From Circinella umbellata (Eukaryota; Mucoromycota; Mucoromycetes; Mucorales; Lichtheimiaceae), in NCBI GenBank assembly GCA_025093555.1, contig JAIWNF010000019.1, positions 496,001 to 560,000 on the forward strand: 64,000 nt of DNA, read 5' to 3'. Below the pieces are notes generated by a model. It was not told the origin of the DNA and searched no databases. It saw nothing but the letters and a program-made list of their open reading frames with translations. Every line of letters starts with the position of its first letter. Position 1 is the first letter of the stretch. This document shows, piece by piece, positions 13,623 to 24,416 of this stretch. Position numbers and translations under genes: made by a program.

Positions 13623-15369
13623 AAGTAGAATAAGAAAAAAAAAAGTAATAATCACGCTAAAAGAGTAAAAAAAAACTCGTGTAACAACAAAAGAATTTAA
13701 TCAAAAAAGATCATCGAGAACTTAAACAAGAGACAAAGAAAAAAATGCTTCTTATTTTTTATGATATGTGCTACGCTGTCCTGAGTTTCACTAAAATGTG
13801 GTACAACATAATTGTATGCTATTATTACCTATGAGTTTGAATTAATGTCATGGCCACCATATCTGTACCAATATTGAAATAAAAAAAAAAGCATTTGTTT
13901 ATTAATGTTATATACAAACAGTTGAAAAATTCTTTTATAAAATTCTATCGTTTTTTCCCCAAGCAATATATATCTTCTAAGAATGCAAAGAAGAAAATAA
14001 AAGGAAATAATCAATAAATAGATCTAATAGAGAAACAGTATCTCGGACGTCTTCGATTATATAACCTCTTTTTATTATTTTTTAAAGAATTTGAAATTAG
14101 GATATGAAGATCATTGCTGAAATGACAATGCTTTGACCATGTGCTTAAAAAAGTGCAAGATTTTACATTTATTGATCTACATAGTACTAGTTACTACATT
14201 GGCGTTATTATTTTGATATCCGGGGGGTGGAGATTGTACAAAGGAGCAAGCAAAAGGGTAAAAGGTATATAAAAAAAGGAGATGAATAAAAAAATATCGT
14301 GCTACTGATCTATATGTGATTCGACAGATTTCTAGAGTGGAGGGAAAAAACACGAATTGAATGTTGTAAACAGGGATTATATTTAAAACACATAACTGAG
14401 AATGGTTTTTCTTAAATAACCACAATTGATAAAAATAGTCAATTATATTTTTATACATGCTTTTATAATAATGATGATAAACGTGTGTATTCAAATCGTG
14501 TAACTTTTTTCTGTTTCCATTTTAGCTTTATAATAAAAGTTGTGTCGATTTATAAGAAACACGTCTTTTTTTTTTTTTTTTGTGACATACTATTTCGGTA
14601 AAATATATATTTTCGAGTAACACAGTGTTCTTTTGTTAATGCTAAAAAAACGTTATGAGTTGTCATGGTAGTACGTTATTTATATGAGGACGGTTATGAA
14701 AAACTGTCTCTTATAAGCTTATAATAATACGTTACTAGGGTGACTATTAATGAAAGTCAAAAAAAAAAAGACTCACATGAATCAAACTTGTAATGAATGA
14801 CATTCAAGCCTGTTAGTTAAGGGGGAATATTGTTATATAAATGATGATGGTTTTTACATTATTTGTAATTCTTGGAAGATTACTTTATTATCATGATTCA
14901 GTTCACAAAAAGCTTACATTCAGTTCTTTTTTTTTTACCTACTGAACAAACTTAACAGTAGGTCTTGTATAACAAAGCTTAATATAGGAAAAGGCTTAAG
15001 AAAACGCGTCCAGACCAATGGATAGATTTATATTAAGGACAACACATAGGAAAAGAGCTGTAAAGCGGGGCATCAATAGAAGTTATTGGTATAGTTAACG
15101 AGCACGTGTGAATAATTTTTTTTTTTTTATATCAATAGCCACAAACTAAATGGACTAAACAATCCTTTTTTTTTTTTTCTTAACACTTCACTTACTCATC
15201 TTCTTTTCCTATTTTTTTTTTCTTTCAAATAAACACATACCTTTCCTTTTCATCTTTTTTTTTTTTTTGTTTCAGCCATTTTTTATTTGTTTTCTTTACT
15301 ACAACTACTACCGTTACTCACTATACACATACTTAATAATTTTAATTTCATAATAATTTATTCATCATC
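13623..15369. other. Intergenic region without recognisable gene
   Basis: AT-rich DNA with many A/T homopolymers. ORFs on both strands here are short and have hydrophobic or aromatic composition typical of random AT-rich translation. From about 15110 to 15300 there are repeated poly-T and CTTTTC tracts that probably form the promoter/leader of the next gene. Confidence 0.55.
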
Positions 15370-15906
15370 ATGGCAACACCATCTACCAACGAAGTTCTTT
15401 TTGTCGTCATTATTGTCGTTCTCTTTTTTATCCTGTTAGGTGTTTGCGTCTTTTGTATTCATAAAGCCACTGCACCAACCAAGCGACAACAACGTGAAGC
15501 CATGGAGCAACAACAAGCAGCATCCATCCAAGCACAACAAATTCAATACATTACTGCTTCACAACTTGAATCACTTCGACCACCAGAATTAGCTAGACAA
15601 CTTTATGGTGAAAAACAAGATATTTATAATGATAATAAACGTCGTTCAATTCTTAATAAATTCTTTTCTCCTCAACAACAACAAATCCGACCTAGTTCTG
15701 TACGCGAACCTTCTTTCCGTCCAATGCAACAACCACCTTCAATTATTGTACATCAAGATCATGATGCTGTAGCTGTAAGAGATGCTGAAATTGCTGCTCT
15801 CTCACAAACGCTTCCCCCACCAGCTTATGGTGATAATCGTACATCTATTCCTCTTCGTTTTGATCAACCTAATAACACAACATCTTCTTTCTCAGAAAAG
15901 CATTAA
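15370..15906 (+). CDS. Single-pass membrane protein with PPAY motif
   Basis: Intronless ORF of 178 residues. Residues about 8-30 form one strong transmembrane helix (EVLFVVIIVVLFFILLGVCV), followed by a basic stretch (TKRQQRE), so the bulk should face the cytosol. The tail is Gln-rich, has a possible amphipathic part (LRPPELARQLYGE) and ends in a disordered, proline-rich region with LPPPAYGDN. PPxY motifs bind WW domains, for example of Rsp5/NEDD4 ubiquitin ligases, so an adaptor role in membrane-protein turnover is possible but is inference. Codon composition is coding-like and the pyrimidine-rich leader supports a real gene. I do not recognise a named family. Confidence 0.7.
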   Translation: MATPSTNEVLFVVIIVVLFFILLGVCVFCIHKATAPTKRQQREAMEQQQAASIQAQQIQYITASQLESLRPPELARQLYGEKQDIYNDNKRRSILNKFFSPQQQQIRPSSVREPSFRPMQQPPSIIVHQDHDAVAVRDAEIAALSQTLPPPAYGDNRTSIPLRFDQPNNTTSSFSEKH

Positions 15907-17841
15907 ACTTGAACAGCTTTATTTTTTTGTTCTACTCTAAATCACTACCCTTTTTTTATTCATATCTTTTTTTTCTTCCACAATCATTCTTGTCCACTTC
16001 TCTTTTTTTTCATTGCTTCTCACCATTGTTGTTGTAATTAGATCCTCCCTCCCTTTTTTTCCTATCATTTTCCACATTTTTTTTTATTTATATTAAACAC
16101 AAATTTTCGTATATTTTATTGTGTTAATGAGTTATATAAGTACATATAGAGCTGATTATTATACATCGACAATCAAAATTTGCGTACATTTAATTTTGCA
16201 TATTGAATTTTTTAATTTTACGACCGTGAAATCTTTTTGGGCGATCCATATCATATCGTAATTTCTTTTAATCATGTCTATTTCTTTTTAAAGGAAGAAT
16301 ATAATTATTGCAAATGTTATCCTTATATTAGCATGACTATAATTGTATGCACATAAAATAATTTAATTAAGAATAAAAAATATACACGGGACGAACAACG
16401 GTTAAAATTCGAAATTATCACTGTGTCAAAAAAAAAAAAGATCTTCGATTGATACTTATTGTTGCCATTCTTGTTAAATTGTCATTGCTTAAGGATCACG
16501 CTATAGCAGCTGTCTATTAACTCTATATGCACGCCACAAATTTTATGACAGCATACCATGTGTGTGTGCGCATATGTACAGAAAAAATTTATACTAATAC
16601 ATACTTCCTATTTTATTTTTTACAAAGCTTCCTGGGTAAGAATATATATATATATATAATGCAACTTGTCACCATTCTCGTTGAACAACAAGAGAAAGAC
16701 TATAATTTAACTCTTTTTTTTTACATTATTGATTATTTTTGATCAACAACAATCCATGACATAAAGAATATAGAACTTTGTCAGTATTATATTATATTGT
16801 CATTGTATTTTATTATTAGGCGAAGAATCAAAATAGACAGTGCACAAAAATGATATTTTCGTAGAATCTAGGAGTAAAAAAACTTGTTTGTTATTTTATG
16901 CAATAGCATATTTTTTTTTTCTTATTGAAAAAAGGGAATAAATTCTGTATTAGGCAAGTCAAAATATGAACAGGAGATGTAAAGGAAGATCCTTACCTCC
17001 CCATCATACTAAGTCATTAAAACACAGCAAAAGAAACTGTGCAAGTAAATAAATATTATTATATATGACTAATTACTATAATAGAGTGTATGATGTAGGA
17101 ATAAAAAAAAAGTCATTTTGATCTCATTATCATAAATCTATTTGTTCCAATTACTGTAAGTTATTTATAAAATAGCAATAATGTATAATGAAATTGGTAT
17201 CATTATCTACTTGATAAAATGGTAATATATTATGCTTCATTACTGCATAAAAAAAAAGGACAGTAATAATTCAAATTCATTCTCTTAGACTCCTTGATTT
17301 CTTTTCTTGGCCCTCCTTATTCTTATATCTGTCTTTGAATAAAATATTCTCCAGTTACTATTTACTGTTCTCAAGGTATTCTTGAACTGTGACAAGAAGA
17401 AAAGTTCCATCATCATTCTGCTTTCCTACTACTTTTTTTATAAGCCTATTTAATACTATAAATACGTAAGACTGTTAATATCATTCGCACCAAGTGTTGC
17501 ATAATATAGCTCTATACTACATACTATTTATAAAGCTTATATATAATATTTATCATCAACTACTAATATTTATGTAGAGATAAATAGACTGTTTGAAGTA
17601 ATATTATTATTGAAACTCCCTATTATTGAAGTTCAAATTCAAAAATTGAACATTATTGTCTACAGTATGAAAGATGGAGATGGGAGTCATCAAAAAGAAA
17701 TTTATGAACCCTGGTCGATTATCTATGTACTATTTGTGAACTTCAGATAGCCAAAACTCTCTATGATACTTCTCCTTATATATACTTATTTTGTAATTTA
17801 TGTATAGTACGTATAGTATGCTGTAATAATTTATTCATCTT

Positions 17842-17884
<43 letters not shown>

Positions 17885-18000
17885 GTCTACGTATAGCGTA
17901 ATTACTTTTTATAAAGGAACAGTGACACGGACAATCAAGAAATATAACAATTGGTATATGAGGTAATTAATAGCAAAACTTTAAACAGCATTATTAAAAC
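15907..18000. other. Intergenic AT-rich region
   Basis: No supported gene. Poly-T-rich 3' flank of the membrane-protein gene, then low-complexity DNA. Contains an AT dinucleotide run near 16640-16655 and a longer one at 17846-17884. Confidence 0.55.
17846..17884. repeat. (TA)n microsatellite
   Basis: Uninterrupted alternating AT of about 38 nt, just upstream of the gypsy remnant. Confidence 0.9.
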
Positions 18001-19620
18001 ATGGACCGCAAAAAAACATCATTACTACGTACAATATTTTTGGAGACCTTAGAATACCCTTTGGGTATATATTACAACAGTGATATCTGGATACACAAAA
18101 CTAAAATCTCAATGTGTATACGGAATAAGCGACTTTATCGAAGACATAAAGATAATGATCCTCGTCTAGTATTGAATAAAACGGAAGCAGATAATGCTAT
18201 TTGAACTTATCATTTTTATTCTATGGATAGCCACTTTGCGTTTCACAACACATACGTATCACAAAATAGTTAGACATTTATAATGGGAAAGCGTGAAGCA
18301 ACACATACAGACTATTATTTCCCATTGTGACTATTGTCAACAGCTATAAAACCCAATTTTGAACGAGTTATTAGATTCTATACCTGGAAAACCAGAACTA
18401 TGGTATCATATTGTCATGCATATCAAACGCTTTTGTTCATCCATACCTGGTAACCGATATGTTGCTGTTACCAATGATCATTTTACAAAATGGGTAGAAG
18501 CAAAGGCCCTCCAATATGCAAATGCAACAGAAGTAGCCTCTTTTTTTATATGAGGATGTAATTTGTCGACATGGAAGTGTAGCTATTATAATTAGCGATA
18601 ATGGCCTACCTTTTGCAAACAAATTGGTAGAAGAGTTCCATAATCATTTTCCGTAGAATAGCGCGGTGGGAGGCACCGAAGTCAAGCACAAGGTCTAGTA
18701 GAGCGTTTTAGCGAACGTCTTGGACAGATGATCAAGAAAAGATCAAAGCATGAAAAGATTAACTAGTGTTCATATCTTTCAGCTGTACTATTTGGATATC
18801 GTGTCATGATACAAAAAAAAACAAATGCCCCTTTATTTACTATGTAAGAAAGAAGCATTAAATTCTTTCGATACGTAGCATAATAGAAAATACTAACAAA
18901 GACACAATCAATAAGAAGTGGTCAGAAGATCAACTTACTAATAAAAATAAAAGTATAATTCAACCTTTACGTACTTCAAAAGGTACCATGCATCTCAAAA
19001 AATCAGAAATCAATGGTAGAGCGAAGAATATTAGTCACAAAACGCACTTGTATGCAGTCGCCTTTTCACATAGGAGATAGCGTACAAATGCATAATATGC
19101 AATTGAGACATCTTGGTCAGGAAAATTGGAAAAAATTGGCTACGAGCATGAATATTTTATAAAGCAAACCAACGAAGTGGTAATCAAATGAATACTCTCA
19201 AATGTAATATGCTAAATACCGTCACTCATGGAAATGAATGTATATATATATATATATACTACCAGACGTACAATTCCAATCGTCATTATCTTTAAAAAAA
19301 TGTCGGAACAATTAAATATTTTAAACCAAGACCCCACAGTAGAACAGTTCCTACGGGATCCAACTGTTGATATGACAGAAGAAATTACTCAAGGGCCTTC
19401 AAAATACACAATCTGGTAATGAAGAAAATCTCTTACTTATATTAGGAGGAAATACCAACGATTATCAGCAAGTCAACGAGTCAGCAACAATAATGGTAGC
19501 TGGAGAACAAGACGACAATACTGCAGAGCTCCCATTGTCCTCTCAGAGAATCCAGAGTATTTCAAATATGGAAATTACAAAAAGGATATTGTCCAGTATC
19601 AAACAAAAGTGACAGAGCAT
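18001..19620 (+). mobile_element. Decayed Ty3/gypsy-type integrase region
   Basis: Plus-strand fragments in several frames match the layout of a Ty3/gypsy polyprotein end. At 18400-18560 the integrase core is clear: GNRYVAVTNDHFTKWVEAKA followed by LQYANATEVASFF. At about 18670-18850, in shifted frames, come pieces resembling the part of the core downstream of the second Asp (QGLVERFSERLGQMIKKRS, then SYLSAVLFGYRV). Around 19060-19220 there is a C-terminal domain-like stretch (FHIGDSVQMHN, then NMLNTVTHGNE). Stops and frameshifts separate nearly all pieces, so the element is dead. An ORF at 19300-19430, continued after a shift to about 19610, may be the polyprotein C-terminus. Reverse transcriptase and gag parts are not seen upstream. 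Confidence 0.8.
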
Positions 19621-19889
19621 TTAGTGACGGATATAACAAACAAGAACAACTTAAGGATACTTTGTCATTGTTACACTTTTTTTCCTTCTTCCTTTTTTTT
19701 CCTCTATTCTTATTATTTATTATATCACATATATTATCCACCGTATAAACTATCAACATCAGTAATAATTTAGTATCATAATTATTAAACAAATAAAAAA
19801 GTATATATCATGAATTTTGTGTTTCATTCAGACCTACAGAACTGGTTATCACAGATAACTAGAATAGTCGCTACACGTACAAGTTAATG

Positions 19890-20340
19890 TTACCCAAACC
19901 AGGGGGGGGGGGCACGTGCAAGTAACTTAAACATTTAAAAGTAGTTGCAACACTGGCAAGTAACTGTTACAAGTACAAGTTACTAATGCTAATAAGTTAC
20001 AGTCAACTAACAACCTACTAGAGATAGATAGAAATTAGTATAAATAAGACATCTTTCTCCCTCAAAATAATCATCAGTCCGACTAAGTTCTAATAAAATA
20101 CTTAGTTCACTCACTCATACTATTCTTACCCTACAATCGGGACCGATTTCCTGGTTATTAAATAGACCGAATTCTTTTATTCTTAGATTTCTATAAGTTA
20201 TCATATTTATTATACCTTATTCTTTTTCTTCAGTCATCTCCTCCTCGAAATCTTATTACGTACTTTTTATTCATTTCTCTAACAAGATACGCCCGAAACG
20301 TATCAATATACTATTCTGCGTAAACCTTTTGACCATAAAA
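19890..20340 (+). repeat. Possible LTR-like segment with TATA box
   Basis: Downstream of the gypsy remnant, in the same orientation, lies a stretch with an 11-G tract (19902-19912), repeated AAGTAAC/AAGTTAC words (19917-20000) and a TATA-like TAGTATAAATAAGA at about 20037. This would fit a degenerate 3' LTR, but no second copy is present in the window to confirm it. Confidence 0.3.
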
Positions 20341-20796
20341 TTATAAAAGACATTTCGGGAAAAAGTTCAAATAGACCTTACCTTTCTTCAAAAGATCAAA
20401 ATGCGGTATAATGGTGAATTTTAATTTTCATCTGTTGAACCCCCCCATCCATCTATAATTCTATTTAAATCAAATTCACACTAAAAAAATCACCAATTCG
20501 CCTACCCAAACTCTCCGAACCATTTGGTTTATCCATCTATCGACTCTTGTTATAGTCTAATCAATTTATACAGATCATCCAAATAAAATAACCATTCACT
20601 CTCACATAAATCATAAACAAGAAAAGGTATTAAAATATCAGCGTAAAAACAAAATAATTATTGTAGAAAACCACTTTATTTTATAATGTAAATTACTATC
20701 CAAAATATATAAAAAGTTTTATTTAACTAAGAATTTTAACCTTCCTCTTTTTATTCTTTTCCTCTAGCAATTTTTCAGAGTAGATAAAATAGGTAC

Positions 20797-22606
20797 AACG
20801 TGTTGTTTATTATTACCAAAGTTTTTCGCATGTCACCAAGGTACTCGTCGTTGTCGAACCATGAAAAACTGTATCGCTTGCCGTCCAGTTGATCGTCCTA
20901 CAAAAAATGCCCTATCCTTACCCCCAGCCAGATACAGCTTTCCGTTGTTGGTCTTGTCCATCGTATCTATATATGATAAAAAATAAATAAAAATGTTCTA
21001 GTCATTAGTTTATAAAACACGTTATTTTATGATTACCATTGTCGCCATGCCACCACGGTAAGCGTCGTCGTCGAATCGAGCAAAACTGCATCGCTTGCCC
21101 TCCAGTTGATCGTCCTACAAAAAGTGCCCTATCCTTACCCCCAGCCAGATACAGTTTTCCATTGGTCTTGATTGTCGTGTCTATATATTATAAAAAATAA
21201 AAGAAAATGTTCTAGACATTAGTATTTACAGCATGTTATTTTATTATTACCGTTGTCGCCATGCCACCAAGGAAGCGTCGTCGTCGAACCGTAGAAAACT
21301 GCATCGCTTGCCCTCCAGTTGATCGTCCTACAAAAAGTGCCCTATCCTTACCCCCAGCCAGATACAGTTTTCCATTGGTCTTGTTAGTCGTATCTATATA
21401 TTATAGAAAATAAATGAAAATGTTCTGGTCATTAGAATTTACAGCAAGTTATTTTATTATTACCGTTGTCGCCATGTCGCCAAGGTAATCGTATCGTCGA
21501 ATCGAGGAAAACTGCATCGCTTGCCCTCCAGTTGATCGTCCTACAAAAAGTGCCCTATCCTTACCCCCAGCCAGATACAGTTTTCCATTGGCCTTGATTG
21601 TCGTGTCTATATATTATAAAAAATAAAAGAAAATGTTCTAGTCATTAGTATTTACAGCATGTTATTTTATTATTACCGTTGTCGCCATGTCGCCAAGGTA
21701 ATCGTATCGTCGAATCGAGGAAAACTGCATCGCTTGCCCTCCAGTTGATCGTCCTACAAAAAGTGCCCTATCCTTACCCCCAGCCAGATATAGTTTTCCA
21801 TTGGTCTTGTTAGTCGTATCTATATATTATAGAAAATAAATGAAAATGTTCTGGTCATTAGAATTTACAGCATGTTATTTTATTATTACCGTTGTCGCCA
21901 TGTCGCCAAGGTAATCGTATCGTCGAATCGAGGAAAACTGCATCGCTTGCCCTCCAGTTGATCGTCCTACAAAAAGTGCCCTATCCTTACCCCCAGCCAG
22001 ATACAGTTTTCCATTGGTCTTGTTAGTCGTATCTATATATTATAGAAAATAAATGAAAATGTTCTGGTCATTAGAATTTACAGCATGTTATTTTATTATT
22101 ACCGTTGTCGCCATGTCGCCAAGGTAATCGTATCGTCGAATCGAGGAAAACTGCATCGCTTGCCCTCCAGTTGATCGTCCTACAAAAAGTGCCCTATCCT
22201 TACCCCCAGCCAGATACAGTTTTCCATTGGTCTTGTTAGTCGTATCTATATATTATAGAAAATAAATGAAAATGTTCTGGTCATTAGAATTTACAGCAAG
22301 TTATTTTATTATTACCGTTGTCGCCATGTCGCCAAGGTAATCGTATCGTCGAATCGAGGAAAACTGCATCGCTTGCCCTCCAGTTGATCGTCCTACAAAA
22401 AATGCCCTATCCTTACCCCCAGCCAGATGCAGTCTTCCATTGGTCTTGATTGTCGTGTCTATATATTATAAAAAATAAAAACAAATGTTCTAGTCATTAG
22501 TATTTACAGCATGTTATTTTATTATTACCGTTGTCACCATGTCGCCAAGATAATCGTGGTCGAATGGTGGAAAACTGTATCGCTTGCCCTCTAGTTGCTC
22601 GTCCTA
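20797..22606 (-). repeat. Tandem array, nine units of about 213 bp, exon/intron-like
   Basis: Nine head-to-tail copies. The anchor GTTGATCGTCCTACAAAAA recurs with its GAT at 20891, 21108, 21321, 21534, 21747, 21960, 22173 and 22386, plus a variant at 22597, so spacing is 217, six times 213 between the central units, and 211 at the end. On the minus strand each unit has a 70-nt segment with GTAATA donor, TACTAATGAC branch-point-like word and TATATAG acceptor, then about 141-147 nt. The latter is open in one frame in units 1, 2 and 9 (NGKLYLAGGKDRA then LFVGRSTGGQA). A second acceptor-like TTTTTTGTAG precedes another open stretch (DDQLEGKRCSF, then FDDDAYRGG). Units 3-8 lose one base and shift frame. 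This is either a decayed multi-exon repeat gene or a satellite grown from an exon. Confidence 0.85.
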
Positions 22607-22719
22607 GATTAAAGAAATTATTGTATGAGGAAAACACGAATATAATAAATAATGATAAAAAAACAAAAGTAAAAGGACACGAAAAGGTTCATAACTTTAC
22701 GTGATAAGAAATAAAGAAG

Positions 22720-23258
22720 AGTTGTACTCGCGGCACTTCTTTTTTTTTTTGAGTGTTGGGAGAAAAGAGCAAGTGGAAGAAGGAATATGAAGTTACAAGT
22801 AATTTTAAGTACTTGTCAAGATAAAAAGAATGTGACATAGGGAAGAGAAGAGATAATGTAAAGAAGAAGAGTAGTAAACTCACTGCCCTTCTTGTTGTTA
22901 GGAGGAAATAAAAGGTGCAAAAAAAAACGGTGAAGAGTACTGCTCTTTTACTCTTTTTTATGCTGTCTTTTCTTACATCTCTTTTTACCCTTTATTCTTT
23001 CCAACTAAAACAAATATCAGAACAAAAGAAAGGTAGTTCTCACTGCACTTCTTTTTTTGATTATTGATAGGAAAGAATAAAGAGTAAAACGGAATGTAAG
23101 AAAAGACGATATAAAATTAAAAAAGTAGAAAAGTAGTACTCACCGCCCAATTTTTTCATTTTGTTGGGAAGAAAGAAAGAAATGAAATCCTTGATAGGTT
23201 TTTTTTTATAAAAGAATTGATAATCCGCAGCAATGCATGATCTGCATGAAGTAAACAT
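22720..23258 (-). repeat. Degenerate repeat series next to the array
   Basis: On the minus strand a pattern of TTCTTTCC, CAACA-like words, an A-run, GAAGTGC or GGGC, and a donor-like GTGAGTAC/GTGAGAAC recurs four times, with donor-like sites near 23133, 23036, 22874 and 22723. An ORF from an ATG at 23258 (MFTSCRSCIAADYQFF) runs into the first donor-like site. It could be the 5' end of the same minus-strand repeat gene, but splice acceptors are not clear. Confidence 0.35.
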
Positions 23259-23330
23259 GTGAAACTAAAAGGCACCGGGTCAAAAAAAAAAAAAAAAAAA
23301 AGAATCAAGATCTGTAACAGCTATAAATTG

Positions 23331-23612
23331 TAACATTCCGTGTCAAATTAAGATTGGAATGTGAGATTCCATTACCATGACAAGTGTTGCTTAACAACAT
23401 ATTTCTTTTATTTATGAACAAACGCGCTTTTTTACGTAGCTATAGTAATATGTTAATATATTGCGAAAGAACAAAAAAAAAAGAAAGAGGCCTAGAAGGA
23501 AGGGATCATGTCCAAAATTGGAAATGGGTCCGTTTTTTTTTTACCAATACACCGGAACGTTTTCCGGTTTTCTTTTTTCTCTAATAAATTAATTAGCGTA
23601 TGAAAAAGAAGT
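23331..23612 (+). repeat. Unnamed dispersed repeat, copy 1
   Basis: Shares ordered, diverged blocks with copy 2 at 51696-51915: CATTCCGTGTCAAAT versus CATTCAGTGTCAAAT, then AACAAACGCGCTTTTTT versus AACAAACACGCTTTTTT, then a GAAAG(A)GG(C/T)CTAGAA block, a CATG(T)CCAAAATTGGAA-like block, and CTAATAAAT near the end. No ORF is convincing. A run of about 20 A precedes the copy (23282-23301). Confidence 0.65.
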
Positions 23613-24416
23613 TCAGGTTATTGAAAAAGTAAACAGCGTTCTTGATTTTATGACGAGAACAAGCCAGTCATTGTGGTAAAAAAAAGAAAGGGTTGACAGT
23701 ACGTGAATAAAATAAAAAGTAACCATGAAAAGTGGTGTCATTTTTTAATTATTCAAGAAAATTCTGTGATCACTTGAATTTCGGTAAAATTTTCCTAATA
23801 CGTACTTTGGGTCATGGGTCACGGGTCACGGGTCCTGGGTATGGTATTAATATTAGTATCTTGATGTCTTTTTGTACATGTATATTAAGATTCGCGATAT
23901 TGGCCCTTTAGATGATAAAAGATGGATGACACACAATATCTATAATATCAAGACCAGATTACGACATTTTATTTAGGTTGTTTTAGTTTTCAACAAAGAA
24001 TGTTTTTGACAGCTCACCGTGTTCTGCCATAATAGTCTCTTTGCGCCCTTGAATAACAGAAACAGGCGATGCAGTTTTTATTTATGTTTAATATTTTATC
24101 GATATTATAATATCTGTATATTTTCCTTTTATGTTTTTATTACTGTATCTTTCATAATGATAGCTGAGCCATTAAAACTTTAGACGCTTTCGTGGTTACC
24201 AATGTTTATTGTATTCAAGACTGGTTATTATTACACAACAATGCTGAGTATGTAATAATCCTCGACATTTTTTTTACACCATTCATGTTATGAACTAATC
24301 ATCTGTAAGAAATTTAGTTATTATACAGTTTATTAACATTACTAAAATTATTACGTATCGATTTTTATTATGAAATTTTTTTCGATAATAGTGTCTACTT
24401 TATATATATGTTTTAC
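23613..24416. other. Intergenic region downstream of SEC24
   Basis: No gene seen. Contains a short direct repeat GGGTCATGGGTCACGGGTC at about 23810-23832, a small minisatellite-like run of GGGTCAC words. The rest is AT-rich 3' flank of the SEC24 gene. Confidence 0.5.

Noticed and set aside
20797..22606. Regularly spaced repeats as a CRISPR array
   Set aside because: Units are about 213 bp and nearly identical throughout, without short repeats and unique spacers; the organism is eukaryotic.
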